A stretch of 64,000 nucleotides of DNA from Chenopodium formosanum (Eukaryota > Streptophyta > Magnoliopsida > Caryophyllales > Amaranthaceae). The position numbers and the translations under genes are program-made. How positions within the stretch are numbered: position 1 is the first letter of the stretch; every line of letters starts with the position of its first letter. Of this stretch, positions 11,530 through 21,051 are shown one piece after another. The notes under the pieces are model-generated. The model did not search any database, had not been told where the DNA came from, and saw only the letters and a program-made list of their open reading frames with translations. The stretch covers positions 16,403,632 to 16,467,631 of the forward strand of contig CM044867.1 in the NCBI GenBank assembly GCA_024500155.1. The letters are read 5' to 3'.

Positions 11530-12409
11530 CTTGTGAAAAAGCCGAATGGTACCTGGTGCATGTGTGTTTGACTATACGGATCTGAACAAGGCATGCCCCA
11601 AGGACAGCTACCCTCTTCCAAAGATCGACAGCCTTGTCGACTCTACAGCCAGTCATGCCTTGATGAGTTTCATGGATGCCTACTCAGGTTTCCACCAGAT
11701 CCCCCTATGGAAGAAAGATCAGGAGAAGACAGCCTTCGTCACTGATCAGGGGTTGTTCTGTTACACGGTGATGCCGTTTGGTTTAAAAAATGCGCCTGGT
11801 ACTTTCCAACGAATGATTAAAACGGTTTTCAGAAATCAAATCAGAAGGAATGTAGAGGCGTACATTGATGATATGATATTCAAATCAATGTTTCAGGCGG
11901 ATCATTTTGCTGATCTCCGAGAAACCTTTACCACACTCAAGCGGCATGTGGTTATGTTAAATCCCAAGAAATATGTCTTTGGTGTTAAGTCTGGGAAGTT
12001 TCTCGGATTTCTAATTGATCAGAGAGGAATAGAGGCTAAACCCAAGAAGATACAGGTGGTAATTGACATGAAGTCACTCCACCCTATTAAAGAGGTTCAA
12101 AAGTTAAATGGTTGCCTGGCGGCCCTGGGAAGATTTCTCAGCCGGTCTGGTGACAAATGCCTTTACTTCTTCCAAGCAATCAGGAAGAAGACTAGGTTTG
12201 AATAGGGGGATGATGCTGAGGCGGCATTTCAGAAATTTAAAGAATACTTGCACTCTTTGCCAAGGCTAGTCAGCCCTCTGCCCAAAGAGATAATATTTAT
12301 GTACCTAGTTGTCTCTGATCATGCCCTCAGCGCCGTTCTCCTTGCTGTAAGAGACGGCATCCAGCTCTCGGTCTATTTTGTTAGCCATGTCTTCAGAAAT
12401 GCTGAGCTC
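11530..12409 (+). pseudogene. Element A reverse transcriptase core and start of RNase H
   Basis: This continues the RT broken by element B. The 11546-12205 frame holds the RT palm: DYTDLNKACPKD, MDAYSGFHQI, MPFGLKNAPGTFQRMI and the catalytic AYIDDM box, which is intact here. A one-base shift at about 11568 and a TAG at 12203-12205 break the frame. Downstream, RNase H sequence (MYLVVSDHALSAVLL) runs to 12409, where solo LTR C interrupts it. Confidence 0.85.
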
Positions 12410-14020
12410 TGACAAGGAAATAATCGCGTCGTTAAACGACTACACCTCAATCAAATATAATTTATACACCTAAACAAACCTAATACAAGTATAAGGTAAG
12501 TATAGGGGTCGAACCACAAGGAGACATGCATAAACACCACATTCACTACTCAATACTTAAGCTACCTCGGAACAAGAAGTGTGAGAAGTTAAGAAACTAA
12601 ACTAGAGATTAAGGGTGATTAAAACCAATATAACTAAGCACCAAGGGAAGTAGGTAGATGTAGTAGCCAATTGATCATGCAAAAACACGGAGGCAGGGCA
12701 ATGGTAAACTAAGCATGTAAGAATACCGAATTAAAGCTTAATCTAACCGCCTTCCGGGGTCAATCAAATTCTCCTAACATAGCCTCTATGTTTCCACACT
12801 AGAACCATATATTAGAAGGTGCAATTAAAGAACTATCGATAGTAATGAATCTTAACTAAGTCAACTTCCGTTTCTTGTTAGCAAAGATTCACCTTTAATC
12901 AACTAACAATGTGCACTTGCAAGAAGATTAAAGAACATCAAACACACAAAGACTTTAATCACCATTAACAAAACCCCAACATCAATAGCATGAATCAATC
13001 AACAACTACACCATCCCCACACCCTTGGCTAAGGGACTACTCACAAATCATATTGAAGACAATATCAATCATCAAATCAATAAGCATCAACATGATCAAC
13101 AAGCAATGAAGAAAAACTAAAATAAGCAAATAAAACTAAATACAAAAGCAAAGAAAGAGAGTAAGAAATTGCTCATTAATTGAAGATGAAGATTTACAAA
13201 GGTTCAAGCAAGCTCCTTCTTCAATATCCAAGTTCATCAATGGAAATCCACACTTTCTCTCTCTACTAATGAAGTTTTTCTCTCTAGATTAGGGCTAAAA
13301 TGTACATAATATTCTCATTACAAAACTAGGGGTCTTAAATACCCCCTCACATTACTCTAAAGATGAGTTAAAATGCACGGAAATACCCACGAGAGCGGCC
13401 GCTCCATCGAGGAGGAGCGGACGCTCCAGAGGGTATTAAATTTGACAGCCGCCTTCATGGAGCGGGCGCTCTCCCAGACAGGAGCGGGCGCTCCAGGTGT
13501 GGAGCGGGCACTCCTCTCTGATGGAGCGGACGCTCCATAAGTCTGGGAACAGGGGAACAGCAGAGGAAATGGAGCGGCCGCTCCTCCCTGGTGGAGCGGG
13601 CGCTCCATTAGTCTGGAATTCATCCTTCAGACCAGAAGAATGGAGCGGGCGCTCCTCTCTGATGAGCGGGCGCTCCTCTCTGATGAGCGGGCGCTCCTCT
13701 TTATAGCTCCGAACTCTTCTCCAAATCCATGCTCCTCTCTTCCGCTATTCCAATGCACTCAAAAGGTTGACTAAGCCTCGAGCAGGACCACGTGAGCACT
13801 CCATCGAACCTGCTCAAACACTCATACACAAACGTAAGCACAGAAAAGAGGGGAAGCTGCAAAGCAAGGCCAAAAACAAAGTAAAAGGAGGGGAAAACAC
13901 AAAAAGGAACAAGGTAAAGAAATCTAAAACAAAGTGCTTGAAAAGGCTCAAACAAGTGTCAAGTGAAGGGAAAAACCCTTAAAGAAAAGGGTAAAAGGGT
14001 GGTATAAATACCACTCATCA
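12410..14020 (-). mobile_element. Solo LTR C (Athila-type, related to the F family)
   Basis: This is a lone 1611-bp LTR with ends tgacaagg and cactcatca and a perfect 5-bp target duplication agctc (12405-12409 and 14021-14025). No internal region is present, so it is the product of LTR-LTR recombination. Its first third matches the F-family LTRs (for example the segment with ctctatgtttccacac), while the rest differs. In element sense it starts with a hairpin (gtggtatttataccac) and carries a GC-rich palindrome cluster at 13393-13692. A TATA-like tatttaag lies near 13330. Confidence 0.92.
13393..13692. repeat. Palindrome cluster in LTR C (ggagcgggcgctcc type)
   Basis: About eleven copies of a 14-bp near-palindrome with gagcgg or gagcgc arms (ggagcggccgctcc and variants), unevenly spaced over 300 bp. 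The rightmost copies sit in near-perfect tandem (ctctctgatgagcgggcg repeated). Confidence 0.9.
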
Positions 14021-14098
14021 AGCTCCGGTACCCCATGGTTGAAAAATTTGGCCTTGCTCTTTATACGGCATACAAGAAGTTGAAACCCTACTTCTTGG
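14021..14098 (+). pseudogene. Element A RNase H fragment between solo LTR C and element D
   Basis: These 78 bases continue RNase H (VEKFGLALYTAYKKLKPYFL) in the frame left open at 12409. They end at 14098, where element D begins after the target site cttgg. The stretch shows that C and D lie in the same exon-like segment of A. Confidence 0.85.
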
Positions 14099-15471
14099 TG
14101 ACAGGGTAAAGTCGTATCCCCTAATCAAAAGTAATACCTAAGTCCACTAGCTAATGCAGATAGGGAAGTAGGGTCGAATCCACAGGGAAACAAGTCTTTT
14201 TACTCCTAATTAATTAATTATAATCTAAATTATTGAAGTAACCAATTGTTGTTGTGAAGTAAAATCTATACTACGAAGGATATAAGTAGAGAGAAAGTGT
14301 AAGGGAAGAAAATAATAATAATAAAGTCTAGGGCATAGGTTCACTAATAAACAATATTCCAGGGTAAATACGATAACCAATCATCAATGCATCAATTAAC
14401 CAGATTATAAAGGGCTTTCGCTACGTATTATAATCACAGAATTAATCTACCGGTATTAAATCTCATCTCTCGAATCTCGACCTAACCATTTATAAATTAA
14501 TCTGCTTATTGAAACTAAGCCTAAACATCAATTCTCATCTCTCGAATCTCGAATCAATATTGCTAAACTCATACAATCAAATCTGGCCAAATCTAATTGC
14601 AAAGCATGTAAACAATCAATAAGAAATCAATTAAGCATTAATAATTAACCATCATATAATTAACCCCTTCATATTATTTATTAGATCCCCATAAACCCTA
14701 GAAGGAAACTACTCAGACATGATCAATACTAAACAAAACATAATAATTAAACAAGACATAATAGAAATCGGAAAGAATGAAATACTGAAATTAATTAAAG
14801 TAGAAATCGTACCAAGACGGCGGAATTACAAGAGTATGAAGAACAAGGAAGGAGAATAAAGTCTAGAGAGAGAAAGTTAAGTAGAGAGAAGGAAGAGAAA
14901 ACTAAAACTAGAGTGAATAATAATAATAAGAGGTAAACTAATCTTCCTCCAAAAACGTATTAATACTAAACAAGCACTAAACTCTAAACAAAATCGAACG
15001 GAAATACTAATCCTTCCTAGGGGATGATACGCGCCCGGCCTTTCAGCCTCAACGTCTCTCTCGCGCCCGGCCGGGCGCGAGCACCGGGCCCCAGCCGCTT
15101 TGGCCCGCCCGGCCGGGCGCGCCTCCGGGCGGAGTGAGGTAGCCTTGGGCGAACACTTGGGCTTCCGAATCTCCAACTCTTGGGCCTCCGAACTCGGCCC
15201 AAGTCTTCATAACCGAGCCCTTAATCACCGATTTGATCCCTCCAATCGGTCTTGGGCTATCGAACGCGGTCGCGGTCTTCCAATACTTGTAGATGCTCCT
15301 CTAAAAGCCCGGGAAAATGCTCCAAGTACGCAAATTCCTGCAAAACTCAAGCAAAACTACCAAAGCACTGGAAAACACAAATTAGTAACAAAAGTGGCTC
15401 GAAAGAGCCAAAAACACTACTAATTACGACCAAGGGACGGGGATAAATATATATATAAAATGAACACATCA
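14099..15471 (-). repeat. Element D 3' LTR (1373 bp)
   Basis: It runs from tgacagggtaaag to gaacacatca. Compared with the other LTR it lacks 30 bp of palindromic GC sequence at about 15036. The only other differences I saw are single bases near 14190 and 15388. It carries A/G-rich tracts (14820-14930) and GC palindromes (15028-15130). Confidence 0.93.
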
Positions 15472-15486
15472 AACTCCCCCAAGCCG
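15472..15486 (-). other. Element D polypurine tract
   Basis: The minus strand reads a G5 purine run (ggcttgggggagtt) directly against the LTR, the expected plus-strand primer. Confidence 0.85.
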
Positions 15487-17175
15487 AACCCTTGCTTGTC
15501 CCTAAGCAAGGAGCTCCTCAATGAACAAATAAAACATGCCTCACCCCAATATAAAAATCAAGCACAAACGATTCAAGGCAAATCAAGTGAACATGCTTCA
15601 AAGTCAACCAATCCTATCCATCTAATCACCCTTCATCCCCAACAATTGTCAAACAGAGCAAACCACAAGAGCATATAGAATTCAAGACTAGTGCTCACAC
15701 ACTCAACTCTCATTTATGTGGCGAGTAAAAGATGTACTCGATCGCTCTCCATCCCAACCCCTTTAATGTGAACAATGCCCTCCCAAACTCACAACACTCG
15801 TGTGTTTAAAAAGACATACACTCAACCTAATAGTCGACTCGGAATATGTCAAATCATAACTTGCATTGATAAACAACACTTTCATATTTACACAACTCTA
15901 TGCACAAGGTCAAAAGGTCTTTTAAAGCTTGTAATGTAAGGCTAGGGAAAAGGGTAGGATAAATTTGGGAATATGTGAGAGAAAAGCTATGAAAAAAGGG
16001 AGCCATATCCTAATAAACCCATGACCAAAAATAGTGGTCATAATCATCTCCAACAAAACTAACTCCAACATAAATCACCAAATATACTCCAATCATAAAA
16101 ATCAATCCCAAAACTTACAATTTCACTCATAAAAAGATGATAATATAGAACAAGAGTGAATAAACAAACTTTGAACTCAACTCAAATATTTACAATGAAA
16201 CTCAACTTTTTTCCTTTCTTTTGATAAACCTTCACTTAGATAATTTGAACATGAAACTTTTTTTTTTCTTTTTGCTCTTTTTTTCATTTTTTTTCTAGAA
16301 GTTCATTTTTCTTCAAATTTCTCATTTTTTTTTCTTGAACTTCTTTTTTTTCTTTTTTTTTTCTATCACACTTTTATTTTCCAAATATATACACAATAGA
16401 ACTCATCAAATAAAAATATGATCAAGAACAAACAACTTCTCAAACCCACCCAACTGTGCAAATAATGTGCACACTACAAACTCCCTCACCTCACTCACTA
16501 ATAGCTCCCCCAAGCCAAGCTTGGGACTAGTAACCAATGGGGCAAAATAGGCTTGTAATGTGGCTAAAAACAATAAAAGGGCACAAGCAACAACATGGGT
16601 AGCAAGAAGGGAACAAATGTATCTAAATAAATCTGAAGGCCACCTAAAAGAACAAATGCCTTTGTCCTCCACAAGTGCATAATATTGAGTTATGAAACAC
16701 TACTCATAGTTGCAAATCAATACTCAAATTCATTGACATACCAGGAACTAATCACACATTCCTAACCAAATCAACTAGTCAAGCACTATATTCACATGTA
16801 GTTGGACAAAATTGACGCATGTTTAGGAATCCAAATAATTAAACTTCAAGTCATGATCAGCTAATCCACAATGCTCACAATCAAATACCAAGAATCAAAA
16901 CAATTTTTCTCAAGTATGAGGCACAGGGAAGCATGATTTACAGTTCATTGGTTCGTATTTTTGTATTTTTTTTTTATTTTTTCAATTTTTTTGTTTTTTC
17001 CAAATAAGGAAAACAATAAACAAAACTAGAAAGCAATAAATCTAAACTAACAAAACACACCAAAAATAAACAAAAATAAAGAAAAAGAAAGAGAAAAGTA
17101 TATACCAAATCCAAAAATCCTCCCCCAAGCCAAGATCGGACAATGTCCTCATTGGCTCGAAAGTAGCCCAGCTGG
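15487..17175 (-). other. Element D 3' internal non-coding region
   Basis: About 1.7 kb downstream (in sense) of the extra ORF. It has long T-rich runs at 16255-16380 and 16960-17000 and repeated ccccaagc motifs. I see no coding region. Confidence 0.75.
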
Positions 17176-18699
17176 CTACTCATCCGCATCCTGGTCCATA
17201 TGAGAGGACCCACCTGCTCCACCACTGGAACCGGCACCATCTGCACCAAAAGAGCCACTACCAAAATAGTTAGCGTGAAAAGTCCCCCCCGGCGGTCCCC
17301 CAAAAGGAATGTCCTGGCCGTACCCATGGAACGAGGAGTAGTCAGTGTAAATGCCATGGGCAGTGGGATCCCTATCGTATCCCTGGGGTGGGGGCTGAAA
17401 CCAGTCCGGGTAAACCGCATCGTCGGGAATGTTTCCCCGACGAGCGTAGTCATCATAAATAGGGTAGAGCCCCCTACCCTGGTTCCTCTCGAGGTACCCT
17501 AACCTATGGTCAACAGAGCCTATCATCTGCCGAAACTCGGTCTGGGTCTGCTCTATACGACCTATGGCCTGGCCAATACTCTGTAAATCCCAAACTGGGT
17601 CAGAGTCACCGTGAGGGACGGAGTAGGACTGTCGGGGAGGTGATGGTGGCTGTGGAATGGGCTGTACAGGAGGTGGCTGGGCCAGCTGTGGATCCTCACC
17701 CCTAGCATGGGCAACTAACAGGGCATAAGTATAAGACTCCTGCCCTGGGGGAAAAGCAGTCAGGTCGGGGTTGGGCAATGGAAAAATAGGTAAGGGTTGC
17801 TCAGTCCCTGTCCTAATGCACCAATGGGGGACCTGGTTCTGATCAGCTCTCAACCACCCCAACTCCTCTAGGTACCTAGAAGTCATGTAGGTATCTGACC
17901 CCATGTTGGTCATCCTATGAGGTCCACTCTCTACGAAACCGGCCTTCTTGATGGCTATCCTAGTGATAAGGCCACCAAGACGGATAGGGGTAGTGTGGTG
18001 GTTGCTGGCCGTAGCGTGCCTACCTAGGTGGTGAATGATGTACCGGGCGATGTTCAATTTTTCATACCCAAAAATGTAGTGACCAATCACAGCAAGTTCG
18101 TTGGTCTGACAGTTATGGGGTTCGTTTCTACCTAGGAAACATACACCGGCAAATCTTTGCCACAGTTTGGGGATGGGGTGATGAATAGGCCTAGCACTAG
18201 CATGTTGAGCAGAAACATTTGAAATGCCAGTTAAAGCTAAATAAACATCTTCCATTTTAAACTCAGCATTCCATTGTCTGTTCAAATCAGGTTCCAGTTC
18301 GAATAATTTACAGAATTCCACAAAAGAAAGAGTGATGTTTTTATTATTAAGCCTAAATATTAATTTAGGACCACTTTTATGGTTTTGAATCACAAGAGAA
18401 GATAAAAATTCACAGGTTAATTCACGATAAGTGGCGTAATGCATATCTACAAATTTTCTCATGCCAATATCATTTAAAAACCTCCTAACAAAACCATATA
18501 AGCCTAAAGTTTCTAAAGTAGGGCGGTGTAACCACCGTGAAGGAATTACCTCTCGTCCGTAGAGCACTTCCAGTTTCTCCTTTTGCTCCGCCGTCGCGAT
18601 CTTGATCGTCGGCCATTGGGGGAGCTGGAGCGCCGGGTCGTACTGCTGGGATGAGCTGGAGCTTCCTCCGAGTAGGCTTCGAGCTCTTTTTGCCGCCAT
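17176..18699 (-). CDS. Element D extra ORF (Athila ORF-1 / env-position protein), 507 aa
   Basis: This intact 507-codon frame lies 3' of pol on the same strand, where Athila elements carry their extra gene, sometimes called env-like. The N-terminal 300 or so residues (motifs REVIPSRWLHRPTLETLGL, LSFVEFCKLFELEP and CFLGRNEPHNCQTNELAVIG) resemble the plant Athila ORF-1 family. After that come a proline-rich stretch, a short heptad-like segment (QAIGRIEQTQTEFRQMI) and a glycine- and tyrosine-rich tail. I see no signal peptide or membrane span, so an envelope function is not supported by sequence. The start Met at 18699 begins a short Ser-rich leader. The role is unknown, and spliced expression from the genomic transcript is likely by analogy. 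Confidence 0.8.
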   Translation of the reverse strand: MAAKRARSLLGGSSSSSQQYDPALQLPQWPTIKIATAEQKEKLEVLYGREVIPSRWLHRPTLETLGLYGFVRRFLNDIGMRKFVDMHYATYRELTCEFLSSLVIQNHKSGPKLIFRLNNKNITLSFVEFCKLFELEPDLNRQWNAEFKMEDVYLALTGISNVSAQHASARPIHHPIPKLWQRFAGVCFLGRNEPHNCQTNELAVIGHYIFGYEKLNIARYIIHHLGRHATASNHHTTPIRLGGLITRIAIKKAGFVESGPHRMTNMGSDTYMTSRYLEELGWLRADQNQVPHWCIRTGTEQPLPIFPLPNPDLTAFPPGQESYTYALLVAHARGEDPQLAQPPPVQPIPQPPSPPRQSYSVPHGDSDPVWDLQSIGQAIGRIEQTQTEFRQMIGSVDHRLGYLERNQGRGLYPIYDDYARRGNIPDDAVYPDWFQPPPQGYDRDPTAHGIYTDYSSFHGYGQDIPFGGPPGGTFHANYFGSGSFGADGAGSSGGAGGSSHMDQDADE

Positions 18700-18948
18700 T
18701 TTAGAAAAGTGGTCGAAAATTAAATTTGTGGAAACTGAAAAATTTTTGTATAGAAATGTAGAGGGTGAAGAGGGGAGTAAGAATATGTGAAAATATTTGG
18801 ATTTGGATAATAGATGGAGGAGAAATCTTAGAGAGAAGTTAGAGGAAATTTTGAGTTTTAGAGAGATAAAGTGAAGGAAGAAAGAAAGAAGAATGAAAGA
18901 AAGAGGAAGGAAAGGAAGGAAGAAGACGGGTAATTCCGGAAAAAAAAC

Positions 18949-19312
18949 ACGCGCCCGGCCGGGCGTTGCCTTGCCCGGTCGGGCGATCTACGTCTTCAAG
19001 GTAGTTACTTCTCGCGCCCGGCCGGGCGTTGCTTCGCCCGGTCGGGCGATCTGAGCATCCTTTGGATAATTTGGCTCGCGCCCGGCCGGGCGGAAATATG
19101 CCCGGTCGGGCGATCGATCTTGGTTCCTTTCCCGTTTCTCGCGCCCGGTCGGGCGCGATATCGCCCGGTAGGGCGAATTTCCTTCATTTTTGGAGTCTAT
19201 TCTCGCGCCCGGTCGGGCGTACTTTCGCCCGATCGGGCCAATTTGTTCTCCGTATACGTCAACTCTCGCGCCCGGTCGGGCGAAACTTCGCCCGGTCGGG
19301 CCCGAGAGCATG
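18949..19312. repeat. Array of paired GC palindromes in element D
   Basis: Six units of about 60 bp lie between the integrase stop and the extra ORF. Each has a left arm like cgcgcccggccgggcg and a right arm like cgcccggtcgggcg, separated by 5-8 bases and followed by a variable, mostly unrelated spacer. The palindromes are conserved while the spacers are not. The same motif recurs in both LTRs of the element (15028-15130, 26086-26216). Confidence 0.9.
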
Positions 19313-19518
19313 AATTGACGAATTTTTTTCTTCTTCAAAATTTGACTAACTCTTTTCCTGTAACTGTACCAAAAACTCATAAAACTCATTAAATTCCCTC
19401 TTCTCTCCTCTCATAAGAAAAAGAAGGAAAAATAAAAAGAAAGCAAGTAAAATACGGGTTGCCTCCCGCAAAGCGCTGGTTTATCTAGGTCCCGCACGAC
19501 CCACTTACCATAGGTTCC

Positions 19519-21051
19519 TCAAGGTGAGCTGGAACTAGTCAGGTGTAGTAGTTCAACTGCACCAATCGTAGCCCCGTCATGATAAATCTTGAGTCTCTGC
19601 CCATTCACCTTGAATTCATTGCCATTCTCATCAAACAACTCTACAGAACCGAATTTGTTGGCCCGTTTTACTGTGAAAGGACCCGACCACCTTGACTTCA
19701 ACTTTCCTGGAAAAAGTTTAAGCCTAGAGTTGAACAACAGCACCTTATCACCCTCGTTGAATTCTCTCGGAAGGATCATCTTGTCGTGCCATCTCTTAGT
19801 CTTCTCCTTGTAGACTCGCGCACTATTATAGGCCGTCAACCTAAACTCATCGAGTTGGTTAAGTTGTAGAAGCCTCTTCTCTCCCGCTAGCTTAGCGTCC
19901 AAATTGAGCTCCTTAATAGCCCAATATGCCTTGTACTCTAACTCCACCGGAAGATGACATGCTTTGCCGTACACAAGTCTATAGGGAGTGGTACCTATAG
20001 GGGTCTTAAATGCGGTTCTATATGCCCATAGGGTGTCATCCAACTTATCGCTCCAATCTTTCCTAGATTTTGCTACCACCTTTTCTAAGATGACCTTAAT
20101 CTCGCGATTAGACACTTCGACTTGGCCACTAGTTTGGGGATGGTAGGCTAGCCCTGTCCTATGGTAAACACCATACTTCTTTAGGAGGGTATCTAACTTC
20201 CGCTCATGAAAGTGGGATCCTCCGTCACTGATTATGGCTCTAGGTACTCCGAATCTAGGAAAAATGGTTCTCTTGAAAAGCCTATGGACCACCTTGGCGT
20301 CATTGGTAGGAGTGGCAATGGCTTCTACCCACTTGGATACATAATCAACGGCGACTAGTATATAGCGGTTCCCTCTAGAGGAAGGGAACGGTCCCATGTA
20401 ATCAACACCCCAAACATCAAAAATTTCAACTTCCAGAATACCAGTTTGAGGCATCTCATGCCGCCGCGAGATGTTGCCAGTCCTCTGGCAAGAGTCACAA
20501 GCCTGCACAAAAATGTTAGCATCCTTGAACATGGTAGGCCAATAGAATCCTGACTCATTTATCTTGGCCACTGTTTTAGAGGGACCATGATGTCCTCCAT
20601 AAGGTGAAGTGTGGCATCTAGTGAGAATACCGTGTACCTCCCATTCGGGAACACACCTGCGAAATAATCCATCTGCACACTCACGAAACAAAAAAGGATC
20701 ATCCCAAAAATAATGTTTAACATCATACAGGAATTTCTTCTTTTGTTGGTAGGACAAGTCAAGAGGTAGAGTACCACCCACTAAATAATTTGCAAAATCG
20801 GCGTACCAGGGGTGTTGCTCTACCACTACATACAGGTTGTCATCTGGGAAAGAATCATCTATAGGGAGAAAATCCTTACCCTCATCATACCTGATTCGTG
20901 ACAAGTGATCTGCCACAACGTTCTCTGCACCCTTTTTGTCTCTAATTTCAATGTTGAAGTCCTGGAGCAAGAGAACCCACCGGAGTAGCCTAGGCTTTGA
21001 TTCTGCCTTGGCTATCAAGTACTTTAAAGCTGCATGGTCAGTAAAAAACAA
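19519..21051 (-). CDS. Element D pol part 2: RNase H end and integrase, 510 aa
   Basis: This frame continues the polyprotein after a one-base frameshift. Residues 1-50 are the end of RNase H (ADHLSR). Residues about 145-190 form the integrase HHCC zinc finger (two His near 154, CDSC near 185-188). Residues about 215-320 form the catalytic core with acidic residues in VDYMG (D217), SDGGSHF (D276) and GQVEVSN (E312). The C-terminal part carries the plant gypsy integrase tail (RWSGPFTVKRAN). Integrase would join the element's DNA copy to the chromosome. All catalytic residues are present. The frame opens without a true start of its own and depends on the upstream frame. Confidence 0.92.
   Translation of the reverse strand: MFFTDHAALKYLIAKAESKPRLLRWVLLLQDFNIEIRDKKGAENVVADHLSRIRYDEGKDFLPIDDSFPDDNLYVVVEQHPWYADFANYLVGGTLPLDLSYQQKKKFLYDVKHYFWDDPFLFRECADGLFRRCVPEWEVHGILTRCHTSPYGGHHGPSKTVAKINESGFYWPTMFKDANIFVQACDSCQRTGNISRRHEMPQTGILEVEIFDVWGVDYMGPFPSSRGNRYILVAVDYVSKWVEAIATPTNDAKVVHRLFKRTIFPRFGVPRAIISDGGSHFHERKLDTLLKKYGVYHRTGLAYHPQTSGQVEVSNREIKVILEKVVAKSRKDWSDKLDDTLWAYRTAFKTPIGTTPYRLVYGKACHLPVELEYKAYWAIKELNLDAKLAGEKRLLQLNQLDEFRLTAYNSARVYKEKTKRWHDKMILPREFNEGDKVLLFNSRLKLFPGKLKSRWSGPFTVKRANKFGSVELFDENGNEFKVNGQRLKIYHDGATIGAVELLHLTSSSSP

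Noticed and set aside
15017..15423. Arg/Pro-rich ORFs in the D LTRs (also 26073-26532)
   Set aside because: They come from the GC palindromes and are on both strands. No support for coding.
18949..19312. CRISPR-like array
   Set aside because: Repeats are palindromic with unique spacers of similar size, but this is plant retrotransposon DNA, repeats vary in sequence, and there are no cas genes.
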